64,000 nucleotides of DNA, from assembly GCF_001412085.1 (NCBI RefSeq), contig NZ_LKEV01000006.1, forward strand, positions 62,001 through 126,000, in the 5' to 3' direction. The position numbers and the translations under genes are program-made. Position 1 is the first letter of the stretch. Every line of letters starts with the position of its first letter. Below, piece by piece: positions 9,557-17,931 of the stretch. Source of the stretch: Corynebacterium lowii. GTDB lineage: Bacteria > Actinomycetota > Actinomycetes > Mycobacteriales > Mycobacteriaceae. The notes below the pieces were generated by a model. It made no database searches, was not told the origin of the DNA, and worked only from the letters and a program-made list of their open reading frames with translations.

Positions 9557-11062
9557 TTAGTAATAATGAATGGGATAGCCGCGCTTTTCTAAGGCGGAAA
9601 GTAATTCCGTGGCGCTGGTGGTGGCGCTGAGTTCGGCACCGATTTCGCTTTCGGTCAGCGACCCCACCTCCGGCATCGCCAGGCGCGCCCCGCTCAGCAC
9701 CAGGGATTGCCAACTCGCGGCCTCCACCTCGGTGGGAAAGCGCGCGGAGACGCTGCCGCGGAACCACGCCCGGGAATCCGGCGGCGGGGTGAGCGCCGCG
9801 CGCGCTATCTCCTCCTCGCTCAGCAGGGTGCGCATGCGTTTTTTGCGCACCAGCGCCGAGTACAGGCTGCGCTGGGGATCGACGTCGCTGTACTGCAAGT
9901 CGATGAGGTAGAGGCGGGGGTCATCGGCCGCCATACCGCGCTGCCGGTAGGCGCGGATCAGCGCGTACTTGGCCACCCAATCGAGCAGGTGCGCGGCCTT
10001 CATCGGGTCCTGAGCCAGCAGGGCCGCGGCCTCATCCCAGGCGTCCAGCACCCGCTTATCGACGCCCCCCTGGGGGCGCACCCGTGCCCGGTACTGCCCC
10101 AGAATCTCTAGCGCGGTGAGTTCGCGGCCATCCTTGAGCGCCAAGCGCTCGGTGAGGCTGAGATCCCGGGACACCCTGGTGAGATCACCCACGGGGTCGG
10201 CCAGGCGCAGATCGGAGAAGTCAGTGCCCTCCTCGATGGCGTCAATGACCAGGGAGGTCATGCCCAATTTGAGCAGGGTGGAGGTGTGCGAGCGGTTGGC
10301 ATCGCCCACGATCACGTGCAGGCGGCCATAGCGCTCGGCATCGGCGTGGGGCTCATCGCGGGTATTGATGATCCCGCGGTTGAGGGTGGTCTCCAGCGAG
10401 ACCTCCTGGCGGAAGTAATCGGCGCGCTGGGAAATCTGAAAGCGGTGCTCCTGCCCCTCCTCCCCTACTCCCATGCGCCCGGCCCCGATGAGCACCTGGC
10501 GGGTGACGAAGAAAGGGATAAGCCCCTGCGCCAGGGCCTCAAAATCGGTGGAACGGGAGTACTGATAGTTCTCGTGCGCCCCGTAGGAGGCCCCCTTGCC
10601 GTCCACGTTGTTCTTATAGATGCGCAGCGGCGGGCAGGGCTCGTGGCCCTTGAGAACGGAGGTATTCTGCGCCGTTAGCGCCGCCACATCGCAGGTGGCC
10701 TGGTGGGCGATGAGATCGCCGGCGGCGTCGTAAAGCATGGCCTGCCAGGCGTTCGAGCACTCCGGAGAGGAATACTCCGGGTGGGCGTGATCCACGTAGA
10801 AGCGCGCCCCATTGTGGAGCATGACGTTAGCCACCCCCACGGCATTGGGGTCTACCACCGGCACGGTGTGGTAACGGCGCAGGTCAAAGCCACGGGTATC
10901 GCGCAGGGGGGACTCATCCTCATAGTCCCAGCGCGAGGGCGCCCCCGTGTGCGCGGCGGCGTGAGCCACCACCGCATGCGTGGAGGTGATGATGGGGCTG
11001 AGGGAGGGATCGCTGGGCGTGGCGATCCCGTATTCCGTTTCAGTTCCCAGGAAGCGCGTCAT
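9557..11062 (-). CDS. dop: deamidase/depupylase Dop
   Basis: A 501-residue paralogue of PafA. It deamidates the C-terminal Gln of Pup and removes Pup from conjugates. The signature [18 protein letters not shown] opens the protein, [10 protein letters not shown] (near 90-100) and [11 protein letters not shown] (near 230-240) are conserved, and a longer segment between them corresponds to the Dop loop. The ATG at 11062 fits the family N-terminus; a start at 11074 would add MVRA. Its 5' end overlaps the mpa end by about 23 bases, and pup follows after 15 bases. It should act in the cytosol with Mpa. Confidence 0.95.
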   Translation of the reverse strand: MTRFLGTETEYGIATPSDPSLSPIITSTHAVVAHAAAHTGAPSRWDYEDESPLRDTRGFDLRRYHTVPVVDPNAVGVANVMLHNGARFYVDHAHPEYSSPECSNAWQAMLYDAAGDLIAHQATCDVAALTAQNTSVLKGHEPCPPLRIYKNNVDGKGASYGAHENYQYSRSTDFEALAQGLIPFFVTRQVLIGAGRMGVGEEGQEHRFQISQRADYFRQEVSLETTLNRGIINTRDEPHADAERYGRLHVIVGDANRSHTSTLLKLGMTSLVIDAIEEGTDFSDLRLADPVGDLTRVSRDLSLTERLALKDGRELTALEILGQYRARVRPQGGVDKRVLDAWDEAAALLAQDPMKAAHLLDWVAKYALIRAYRQRGMAADDPRLYLIDLQYSDVDPQRSLYSALVRKKRMRTLLSEEEIARAALTPPPDSRAWFRGSVSARFPTEVEAASWQSLVLSGARLAMPEVGSLTESEIGAELSATTSATELLSALEKRGYPIHYY

Positions 11063-12602
11063 GGCTCTCACCATATCGAAGGGCCCGGGCCTCGATCACG
11101 CGGGCGTCCTGGCGGCCGATGATGCGCGACCACTCCTCCGGATTGGAGGTATTGGGAAGGTCCTCGCTTTCGCGCTGCTCGGCGGCTACCGCCTCGCGCA
11201 TGTGGCGGGCGGAGATACCCGCCTGGGAGGCCTCGGCCAGGTGCTCCTTAATGGCGATCTTCTTGGCCCTATCCACCACGTTGGCAATCATCGCCCCGGA
11301 GGTGAAATCGCCGTAGTGCAGCACCGCCGTGCTGCCATTGCTTAAGGTCAACTCCACGTAGGGGCGTGGGGCAAACATCTCCTCCACGGCGGCCTCGATG
11401 AGGGCTTCCGGGGGATCAGCCACCGGAATATCCCCGCCTATGTAGCGGCGGAAAATATCGCGGGCGGCCTCGGGGCCGGGGCGCTCAATGCGAATCTTCA
11501 CGTCCAGGCGGCCGGGGCGCAAAATGGCGGGATCAATGAGCTCCTCGCGGTTGGTGGCCCCAATGACGATGACGTTGTGCAGGCCCTCCACCCCATCGAG
11601 TTCGGTGAGCAACTGCGGCACGATGGTGGTTTCCACGTCCGAACTGCGCCCGGAGCCGCGGGTGCGGAAGAGCGATTCCATCTCATCGAAGAAGATAATC
11701 ACCGGACGCCCCCCAGAGGCCAGCTCTCGGGCGCGCTCGAAGATGGTGCGGATCTGGCGCTCCGTCTCACCCACGTACTTATTGAGCAATTCCGGGCCCT
11801 TGACGTTAAAGAAGTACGTCGCCGAGCCGCTGCGTTTAGAAAGGGAGTGCGCCACGGCCTTGGCGATGAGGGTCTTGCCGCAGCCGGGAGGCCCGTAGAG
11901 CAGCACGCCCTTGGGCGGGCGCAGGTCATAGGCCGCATAGAGTTCCGGGTGGGTAAAGGGCAGCTCCACGGCGTCGTGAATCTGCTCGATCTGGCTATCG
12001 AGGCCCCCGATGTCCGCATAGGTCACATCGGGAATCTCCTCCAGGGCCAGCTGAGCCACCTCGGAGCGGGGAATCACCTCAAAGCCATAGGCGGACTTGG
12101 GATCGCACAGCAGGGTATCGCCCACCTTGGGCGGGGTCTCCAGCAGCGGGCGGGCCAGGCGAATCACCTGCTGATCCCCGGTGGAATCCTCCACCACCGC
12201 CCGGTGGCGGCCCAATAGCTGCTGCACGGTGACCAGTTCCCCGGTGGTGCGAAAGCCCGTGGCCTCCAAGAGCTGGTGGCCCTGACCTAGGCGCACCTCT
12301 ACCCCCGGCATGAGATCGCCCAGGCAGACCATCGGGGACATCGGCACGCGCAGCCTGCGGCCCTGGCTCATAATCTCCGCCGAGGAGCCATCATCGGAGC
12401 GCTCCAAAAAGGTGCCATAGGTGGACGGCGGGGCCGCCATGTCCTCGATCTGCTGGTAGAGATTGGATAACTTATCCCTGGAGGATTTCAGCATCTCCGC
12501 CAGCTTGGTATTGCGCTCCCCCAGGTACCTGTTATTGCGTTTGAGCTCCTTGACCTCATCGGCAAGGTCGATCATCCGGGCATCAGGACGCGGGCTAGTC
12601 AT
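11040..12602 (-). CDS. mpa: AAA+ ATPase ARC/Mpa (Pup-dependent unfoldase)
   Basis: A 520-residue ring ATPase. The N-terminal coiled coil (about 10-55) captures Pup, two OB-fold domains follow (about 60-190), then a AAA module with Walker A GPPGCGKT (near 235), Walker B IIFFDEME (near 300) and sensor GATNRE (near 348). The C-terminus ends SHDALPGN. It lacks the hydrophobic-Tyr-X tail that opens the 20S proteasome gate, consistent with the absence of prcBA here. In such species ARC is thought to unfold pupylated proteins without proteasomal degradation. Its start is 29 bases after trmI; a sequence resembling a DtxR box overlaps the start. Confidence 0.96.
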   Translation of the reverse strand: MTSPRPDARMIDLADEVKELKRNNRYLGERNTKLAEMLKSSRDKLSNLYQQIEDMAAPPSTYGTFLERSDDGSSAEIMSQGRRLRVPMSPMVCLGDLMPGVEVRLGQGHQLLEATGFRTTGELVTVQQLLGRHRAVVEDSTGDQQVIRLARPLLETPPKVGDTLLCDPKSAYGFEVIPRSEVAQLALEEIPDVTYADIGGLDSQIEQIHDAVELPFTHPELYAAYDLRPPKGVLLYGPPGCGKTLIAKAVAHSLSKRSGSATYFFNVKGPELLNKYVGETERQIRTIFERARELASGGRPVIIFFDEMESLFRTRGSGRSSDVETTIVPQLLTELDGVEGLHNVIVIGATNREELIDPAILRPGRLDVKIRIERPGPEAARDIFRRYIGGDIPVADPPEALIEAAVEEMFAPRPYVELTLSNGSTAVLHYGDFTSGAMIANVVDRAKKIAIKEHLAEASQAGISARHMREAVAAEQRESEDLPNTSNPEEWSRIIGRQDARVIEARALRYGESHDALPGN

Positions 12603-12620
12603 GTGTCTAGCCTAGCCTAA
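12602..12620 (-). promoter_or_regulatory. possible DtxR-like iron box overlapping the mpa start
   Basis: Read on the minus strand, this stretch (TTAGGCTAGGCTAGACACA) agrees with the 19-base DtxR consensus TTAGGTTAGGCTAACCTAA at about 14 positions, mainly in the left half and centre; the right half-site is poor. It lies in the 29-base trmI-mpa gap and runs into the mpa ATG, where repressor binding could block transcription or initiation. A chance match is quite possible, because TAGG repeats are common in this sequence. Confidence 0.25.
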
Positions 12621-12631
12621 GCAAGGTTGGC

Positions 12632-13468
12632 CTATCGACGCGCCTTGCGTTGCGGCCGCGGGGGCGTGACACCATCGGCCAAACGACGCGCGCTGACCAG
12701 GAAGGCCGTGTGCGCATTCATGCGGTGTTCGGGGCGCGTGGCCAGGCCCTCCACGCGCCAATCGCGCACCAGGGACTCCCAGGCGCGGGGCTCGGCAAAG
12801 CACTTGAGGCCGCGAATCGTCTCCATCGTGTTCATCAACTGCGGCACGGTGGCCACGTACGTCATCAACACCCCGCCGGGAATAAGCAGGTTCCGGGCGG
12901 TATCCATGAAGTGCCAGGGCTCCACCATGTCCAAGATGATGCGATCCACCGGGCCGCCCAGATCCTCTAGGGTGACCTCCCCGAAGTCGCCTAAGCGCGG
13001 GTGCCAATTGGCCGGGCGGCCGCCAAAGTACTCGTCCACGTTATTCTCGGCGTATTCCAGGTGATCCTTGCGGATCTCGTAGGAGAACACCTCGCCCTTC
13101 TCCCCCACGGCGCGCAGCAGGGACATGGATAGCGCACCCGAACCCGCACCGGCCTCTAGGACGCGCGCGCCGGGGAAAATATCGCCCTCCACCAGGATTT
13201 GAGCGGCGTCCTTGGGATAGATCACCGCCGCCCCGCGAGGCATGGAAAGAACGTGATCCACCAACAGGTGACGGAAAAGCAGGAACTCGCTGCCCTGCAC
13301 GGAGCGCACCACGCTGCCCTCGTCAAGCCCGATGATGTCATCGTGGAAGATCTGGCCCTTGTGGGTGTGGAACACCCCGCCCTCGGTGAGCACGATGGTG
13401 AAGTGCCGCCGCTTGGCGTCGGTAAGCTGCACGCGGTCGCCGGGCTGGAAGGGGCCGGAATAGGCCAT
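12632..13468 (-). CDS. trmI: tRNA (adenine-58-N1)-methyltransferase TrmI
   Basis: A 278-residue class I SAM-dependent methyltransferase. The N-terminal beta domain (1-70, AYSGPFQPGDRVQLTD) is typical of TrmI. Motif I is VLEAGAGSGALSMSL (near 103-117), with DRIILDMVEPW (near 172) as the downstream catalytic segment. It methylates A58 in the T-loop of tRNA as a homotetramer. The C-terminal residues are basic (RPQRKARR). Its position beside mpa and a RecB-like nuclease matches Rv2118c. It lies 31 bases after the M18 peptidase gene on the same strand. Confidence 0.95.
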   Translation of the reverse strand: MAYSGPFQPGDRVQLTDAKRRHFTIVLTEGGVFHTHKGQIFHDDIIGLDEGSVVRSVQGSEFLLFRHLLVDHVLSMPRGAAVIYPKDAAQILVEGDIFPGARVLEAGAGSGALSMSLLRAVGEKGEVFSYEIRKDHLEYAENNVDEYFGGRPANWHPRLGDFGEVTLEDLGGPVDRIILDMVEPWHFMDTARNLLIPGGVLMTYVATVPQLMNTMETIRGLKCFAEPRAWESLVRDWRVEGLATRPEHRMNAHTAFLVSARRLADGVTPPRPQRKARR

Positions 13469-13499
13469 GAGGGCGCTCTCCTTGGGAGGTCGGGGGAAC

Positions 13500-14720
13500 T
13501 TAGCTGTTGATTAAGTATGCCTCAAGGGCCTCCCGGAACCACACCATGTCCTGCGCCCCGCATACCTCGCGGGCCGAGTGCATGGATAGCAGCGGCACGC
13601 CCACATCCACGGTGTCAATCCCCAGGCGCGTGGCGGAAATCGGGCCGATGGTAGAACCGCAGGGCACCGCATTATTCCCGGCAAAAACCTGCGTGGGTAC
13701 CCCGGCCGCCGCACAGCAGCGCCGCCACATCGCCACCGTGGCCGGATTGGAGGCATAGCGCTGATTGGCGTTGATCTTAGTGACGGGGCCGTGATTCAAC
13801 AGCGGGTGATGCTCGGAATCGTGCTTCTCGGGATAATTCGGATGCACCGCGTGGGCGGCATCGGCCGAGACCATCGTGGAACGCGCAAACATCGGCGCGG
13901 TGCTCAGCCCACAGGAATCGGCAATGCGCTCCAAGACGCTGCCCAGCAGCGGCCCTGCGGCCCCGCGGGTGCTCGCACTGCCCACCTCCTCGTGATCGAA
14001 GGCCGCCAATACCCAAATGTCCTGGCTCTCCTCCCCGGAGGCCACGGCTCCTTGGAGGGCGCGCAGGCCCGCATACACGGAGGTGAGATTATCCAGCCTG
14101 CCCGCGGCCAGCAGATCGCCGCTGAGGCGGCCCGGCTGGGCGTCGGCAAGCATGAGCCAGTGGCCGAAGATGTCCTCCGGGGCCACCTCGGCGGCTTGGG
14201 CCACCACTTCCATCACCGAGGTTTCCTCCACCGTGAGGATGGGCTGCACGTGGGTTTGGCGGTTGACCTCCGGGGCACGGTCTAAGTGAATAGCCAGGTT
14301 CGGAATGCGCAGCACCGGCTCTGTGCGCACCAGGGTGCTGGAACCATCCGCGAGCACCACCTCCCCGGCCAGGCACAACTCCCGATCGAACCAGGAACGA
14401 AGAATCGGCCCGCCATAAACTTCCACCCCCGCCTGCGGCCACCCCGCACCACGGCGCTCCGGCTGCGGCTTGAGCACGAATCCGGGGGAATCCGTGTGCG
14501 CGCCGATGATGCGGAAACCGGAGGTGGAATCGACCTCCTCGGGAATCCAGAAGGCGATTATTGCCCCACCCTGGCGCAGCACATAACCACCGGGGCTCAG
14601 TTCCCATGCGGCGGTTGCGTCGAGGGCCTGAAAGTCCAGGCGGCGCTCCACCTCCCGGGCGGCGTGCGGGGCGCTGGGAGAGGCGGCGAGGAAATCGAGG
14701 AAATCTAGATTCTCATTCAT
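13500..14720 (-). CDS. M18-family aminopeptidase (aspartyl aminopeptidase type)
   Basis: A 406-residue zinc aminopeptidase of the M18 family. Key segments are IIGAHTDSPGFVLKP (His as metal ligand, near 91-105), FDHEEVGSAS (metal-binding Glu-Glu pair, near 240), a conserved DAAHAVHPNYPEKHD block (near 286-300) and a C-terminal LLSMHSAREVCG with the last His ligand. It removes N-terminal acidic or neutral residues from peptides in the cytosol. The stop lies 31 bases upstream of trmI. The start region is 36 bases from the divergent nuclease gene. Confidence 0.95.
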   Translation of the reverse strand: MNENLDFLDFLAASPSAPHAAREVERRLDFQALDATAAWELSPGGYVLRQGGAIIAFWIPEEVDSTSGFRIIGAHTDSPGFVLKPQPERRGAGWPQAGVEVYGGPILRSWFDRELCLAGEVVLADGSSTLVRTEPVLRIPNLAIHLDRAPEVNRQTHVQPILTVEETSVMEVVAQAAEVAPEDIFGHWLMLADAQPGRLSGDLLAAGRLDNLTSVYAGLRALQGAVASGEESQDIWVLAAFDHEEVGSASTRGAAGPLLGSVLERIADSCGLSTAPMFARSTMVSADAAHAVHPNYPEKHDSEHHPLLNHGPVTKINANQRYASNPATVAMWRRCCAAAGVPTQVFAGNNAVPCGSTIGPISATRLGIDTVDVGVPLLSMHSAREVCGAQDMVWFREALEAYLINS

Positions 14721-14756
14721 ACCCTCTAGTCAATCACGGTTAGGGTGGTAAGCATC

Positions 14757-15545
14757 ATGAGTTCTCCGGCACTATCCCCCTCGCGGGCCAACGATTATCA
14801 GCAATGCCCCCTGCTGTACCGCTTCCGCGCCATTGATAAACTCCCCGAACCCTCCACCGTGGCGCAGGTCAAGGGCACCCTCGTGCACGCCGTGTTGGAA
14901 GAAATGCACTCCTGGCCCCGCGAACAGCGCGAATACCCGGCGGCCGTCAAAAGGCTCAAGCCCCACTGGGAACGCATGTGCGCCGAGGACACCGAACTGA
15001 ATGAACTCGTCCCCGATACCCTCCCCTTCCTCGTGGAATGCCGCACCCTGCTCAAGGGCTACTTCATGATGGAAAACCCCCAGGGCTTCGACGCCCACTC
15101 CTGCGAGGAATACGTGGGCACCACCCTGCCCAACGGAGTGCCCGTGCGCGGATTCATCGACCGCATCGACATCGCCCCCACCGGGCAGGTGCGCGTGGTG
15201 GACTATAAAACCGGCAAGAAGCCCCTGCCCCGCTACTCCCAGGCCGCCCAGTTCCAGATGCGCTTTTATGCCCTGGTGTACTGGCGCCTCCACGGAAAGA
15301 TTCCCGATCAACTGCGCCTGATGTACCTCAAGGTGCACGACGACATGCTGCTGGCCCCCTCCAAGGAAGAGCTCGAATACTTCGAGCGCGACCTCGCCCG
15401 GTTATGGGAGGCCATCGTGAGCGATGGCGAGGCGGGCACCTTTGAGCCCAAGACCTCCAAACTCTGCGGCTGGTGTTCCTTCCAGGAATACTGCCCCGCC
15501 TTTGGCGGCACCCCGCCGGAGTATCCCGGCTGGCCTACCGCCTAG
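14757..15545 (+). CDS. RecB-family PD-(D/E)XK exonuclease with iron-sulfur cysteines
   Basis: A 262-residue single-domain nuclease of the Cas4/RecB C-terminal type. The catalytic core is visible as RGFIDRID (metal-binding Asp), VRVVDYKTGK (D-x-K) and a Gln-rich helix. One Cys near the N-terminus (YQQCPLLYRF) plus KLCGWCSFQEYC near the C-terminus make the four-Cys pattern of the iron-sulfur AddB/Cas4-like clamp. No helicase domain is attached and no CRISPR genes are present, so a DNA-repair role is more likely than Cas4. ATG 14757 is preferred; a GTG at 14745 is possible. A TAGGGT hexamer at 14741-14746 may be a -10 for a near-leaderless transcript. Confidence 0.88.
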   Translation: MSSPALSPSRANDYQQCPLLYRFRAIDKLPEPSTVAQVKGTLVHAVLEEMHSWPREQREYPAAVKRLKPHWERMCAEDTELNELVPDTLPFLVECRTLLKGYFMMENPQGFDAHSCEEYVGTTLPNGVPVRGFIDRIDIAPTGQVRVVDYKTGKKPLPRYSQAAQFQMRFYALVYWRLHGKIPDQLRLMYLKVHDDMLLAPSKEELEYFERDLARLWEAIVSDGEAGTFEPKTSKLCGWCSFQEYCPAFGGTPPEYPGWPTA

Positions 15546-15571
15546 GTCTTGTTGCGGTAAGCCCCAGCGCC

Positions 15572-17218
15572 TTAGAAGAGCCCGCTGATGGTTCCGTCGG
15601 AGGCGATGTCGATGGCATTGGCCGCCGGCTTCTTCGGCAGGCCCGGCATGGTCATCACGTCCCCGGTGAGCACCACCACGAACCCTGCCCCGGTGCGCGG
15701 AATCAACTCGCGCACGTGCAGGGTATGGCCCGAGGGAGCGCCCAGAGCCTTGGGATCATCGCTAAAGGAATACTGCGTCTTAGAGATGCACACCGGCAGG
15801 CGATCCCAGCCCCAGCGGCGCAACTGCGCGAGGTCTTTGCGGGCCCTAGGAGAAAACTCCACGTTCTGCGCCCCATAGATCTCGCGGGCAATGGTGGTGA
15901 TGGAGGCTTCCACGCCTTCTTCTGGATCGTAGAGCGGGTGCGAACCCTCACCAAGCGCGGCCATGACCTTGGCCGCGAGGTCGGCAGCCCCCTCCCCGCC
16001 CTTGGCCCACACCTCTACCTCGCTGAGCGCCACCCCGAACTCCTCGGCCCACTGCGCCATCACCTCGCGCTCGGCGGCGGTATCCGCGCTAAAGAGATTC
16101 AAAGCCACCACTGGCTCCACCCCGAACTTGCGCACATTGGTCACGTGGCGCTCTAGGTTCATCAAACCTCGGCGCAGGGCCTCGGTATCTTCTTTTGCGT
16201 AGTCGGAGGCCTCGCCATTGAACTTCAGGGAACGAATGGTAGCCACGATCACCGTGCCTGCCACCTCCAGGCCATAGCGGGCCTTGATGTCAAAGAACTT
16301 CTCCGCGCCGAGGTCGGAACCAAAGCCGGCCTCCGTAACCACCACATCACCACACTGCAAGGCCGTGCGGGTGGCCAGCAGCGTATTACAGCCGTGGGCG
16401 ATATTGGCAAAGGGGCCGCCATGCACCAGGGCCGGGGTGCCGCCCAGGGTTTGCACCAGGTTGGGATAAATCGCGTCCTTGAGCAGCACCGTCAGCGCCC
16501 CCTGGGCGCCGAGATCGGCGGCGGTGACAGGCTCCCCGGAGTAGGTATAGCCGATGGTGATACGCCCGATCCGCTCCTTGAGGTCCTCAAGGTCCTCTGA
16601 GAGGCCGAGCACCGCCATGATCTCGCTGGCCGCCGTGATGGTAAAGCCCGTCTCCGCAGGCACCCCGTGGGCCCGGCCACCTAGGCCGGTGATGACCCCG
16701 CGCAGGGAGCGGTCATTGACGTCCACGCAGCGCTGCCAGGTCACCTGGCGAGGGTCGATATTGAGAGCATTGCCCTGGTGAATGTGGTTATCAATCAAGG
16801 CCGCCAGGGTATTCGTGGCGGCCGCGATGGCGTGAAAATCGCCGGTGAAGTGGAGGTTAATATCCTCCATCGGCACCACCTGGGAATAACCGCCGCCAGC
16901 GGCCCCACCTTTGATACCCATGACCGGCCCTTGAGAGGGCTCCCGCAGCGCGGCCAGGGAATTGTATCCGGCGGCGCGCAGGGCGTCGGCAAGCCCGATG
17001 AGGACGGTGGACTTCCCCTCACCCGCCGGAGTGGGTGACATGCCGGTGACCAGTACGAGTTTTCCGGGCTTGCCTTCCTCAAGGAGAGACGGATTCACCT
17101 TGGCCTTGGTGGTGCCATAGGCGATGAGGGCACCCTCCGGGATTCCGGCGCGCCGGGCAATATCCGCGATGGGTTCGAGGGGATGGTTCTGGGCAATTTC
17201 GACGTCGCTGAGGCTCAT
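15572..17218 (-). CDS. fhs: formate--tetrahydrofolate ligase
   Basis: A 548-residue enzyme making 10-formyl-THF from formate, THF and ATP. The P-loop-like TPAGEGKST (near 60-70) and LREPSQGPVMGIKGGAAGGG (near 95-114) are family signatures, and PALVHGGPFANIAHG follows in the middle. The frame stays open further upstream to 17554, but that extension is low-complexity and lies across the divergent membrane-protein genes. The ATG at 17218 gives the normal family length. A TAGGCT -10 hexamer (plus-strand 17226-17231) lies 7 bases before it, implying a leaderless mRNA. It converges with the nuclease gene. Confidence 0.96.
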   Translation of the reverse strand: MSLSDVEIAQNHPLEPIADIARRAGIPEGALIAYGTTKAKVNPSLLEEGKPGKLVLVTGMSPTPAGEGKSTVLIGLADALRAAGYNSLAALREPSQGPVMGIKGGAAGGGYSQVVPMEDINLHFTGDFHAIAAATNTLAALIDNHIHQGNALNIDPRQVTWQRCVDVNDRSLRGVITGLGGRAHGVPAETGFTITAASEIMAVLGLSEDLEDLKERIGRITIGYTYSGEPVTAADLGAQGALTVLLKDAIYPNLVQTLGGTPALVHGGPFANIAHGCNTLLATRTALQCGDVVVTEAGFGSDLGAEKFFDIKARYGLEVAGTVIVATIRSLKFNGEASDYAKEDTEALRRGLMNLERHVTNVRKFGVEPVVALNLFSADTAAEREVMAQWAEEFGVALSEVEVWAKGGEGAADLAAKVMAALGEGSHPLYDPEEGVEASITTIAREIYGAQNVEFSPRARKDLAQLRRWGWDRLPVCISKTQYSFSDDPKALGAPSGHTLHVRELIPRTGAGFVVVLTGDVMTMPGLPKKPAANAIDIASDGTISGLF

Positions 17219-17249
17219 GCCTCCAAGCCTAGCGGTAGCATGGCGGCAC
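17219..17249. promoter_or_regulatory. compact divergent promoter, fhs / DUF202 gene
   Basis: The whole gap between the fhs start (17218) and the DUF202 GTG (17250) is 31 bases. It holds a minus-strand -10 TAGGCT (17226-17231) 7 bases from the fhs ATG and a plus-strand -10 TAGCAT (17236-17241) 8 bases from the GTG. Both transcripts would start at or next to the start codon. The -35 elements would have to lie inside the opposite coding sequence. Confidence 0.5.
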
Positions 17250-17606
17250 GTGATCTCTTTTGCCCGCCGTCTTTTCCCCCGCGGCACCGAGCCGGACCCT
17301 CGTTTTACTCTGGCCAATGAGCGCACCTTCCTCGCCTGGACGCGCAGCGCACTGGCCTTTATCGCCGCCGGGGTGGCGCTCAAAGCCTTTGGCGGTGAGG
17401 TGGCCGAGGGTGCCCTGTGCACCGCCCTGGCGGTGGGAGCCTGTTGCCTCGGGGTGCTCATCGCCGTGGGGGCGGCGGTGCGCTGGGTGCAGGTGGAACG
17501 CGCGATGCGGGAGGATCGACCCCTGCCCGTGCCCACCCTGGTGCCGGTGCTCATGCTGGGGGCCGTGGCGGCGGGAATCGGGGCGATGGTGGTGTTTCTG
17601 GAATGA
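17250..17606 (+). CDS. YidH/DUF202-family membrane protein (first of two)
   Basis: A 118-residue protein. The DUF202 signature is PDPRFTLANERTFLAWTRSA (near 16-35), followed by three hydrophobic segments. The GTG at 17250 is chosen because it begins just before the family domain and lies 8 bases after a -10 hexamer; the frame is open upstream but overlaps fhs. It overlaps the next gene by ATGA. The function of the family is unknown; an inner-membrane role is inferred from hydrophobicity. Confidence 0.85.
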   Translation: MISFARRLFPRGTEPDPRFTLANERTFLAWTRSALAFIAAGVALKAFGGEVAEGALCTALAVGACCLGVLIAVGAAVRWVQVERAMREDRPLPVPTLVPVLMLGAVAAGIGAMVVFLE

Positions 17607-17881
17607 GAGACCCCGGATTGCAGCCCGAGCGCACCGCCTTGGCCTGGGCGCGCACGACGGCCGCCCTGGCCACCACGGCGGCGTTGCTGCTGCGCTGGGT
17701 GCAGATGGGGTGGTGGCTGTGCATGCCGGTGGCCCTGCTGGTGGCGGCAGCCGGAACCATCTACGCAACGCAGCGGCGGCGCTACCAGCGCGACGGCGCG
17801 GAGGTGGCCGCCGTGCTGAGCTTGGGGGCCTGCGTGGGGCTGTGCGGGCTGTTGGCGGTGGCTCTGATCTGTGTGGCTTAG
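17603..17881 (+). CDS. DUF202-family membrane protein (second of two)
   Basis: A 92-residue protein in the same family, with QPERTALAWARTTAAL at the N-terminus matching the NERTFLAWxRTA signature of its upstream neighbour, then two or three hydrophobic helices. The ATG overlaps the upstream stop (ATGA), so the two are almost certainly co-translated and may form a heteromeric membrane complex. It converges with the transporter gene 50 bases downstream; that gap shows no clear terminator. Confidence 0.82.
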   Translation: MRDPGLQPERTALAWARTTAALATTAALLLRWVQMGWWLCMPVALLVAAAGTIYATQRRRYQRDGAEVAAVLSLGACVGLCGLLAVALICVA

Positions 17882-17931
17882 CGTTGTGGCCTAGTGACGC
17901 AGCTCAGCGCGGAGTGGTGGGGCGAAGCGGC

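Noticed and set aside
14757-15545. Reading the nuclease as a CRISPR Cas4
   Set aside because: No repeats, cas1 or cas2 nearby, and the neighbourhood (trmI) is that of a housekeeping actinobacterial RecB-like protein.
17219-17554. N-terminal extension of fhs to a start at 17554
   Set aside because: The added 112 residues are Arg/Thr-rich, unlike Fhs, and would overlap both DUF202 genes; the ATG at 17218 gives the usual length and has a -10 element.
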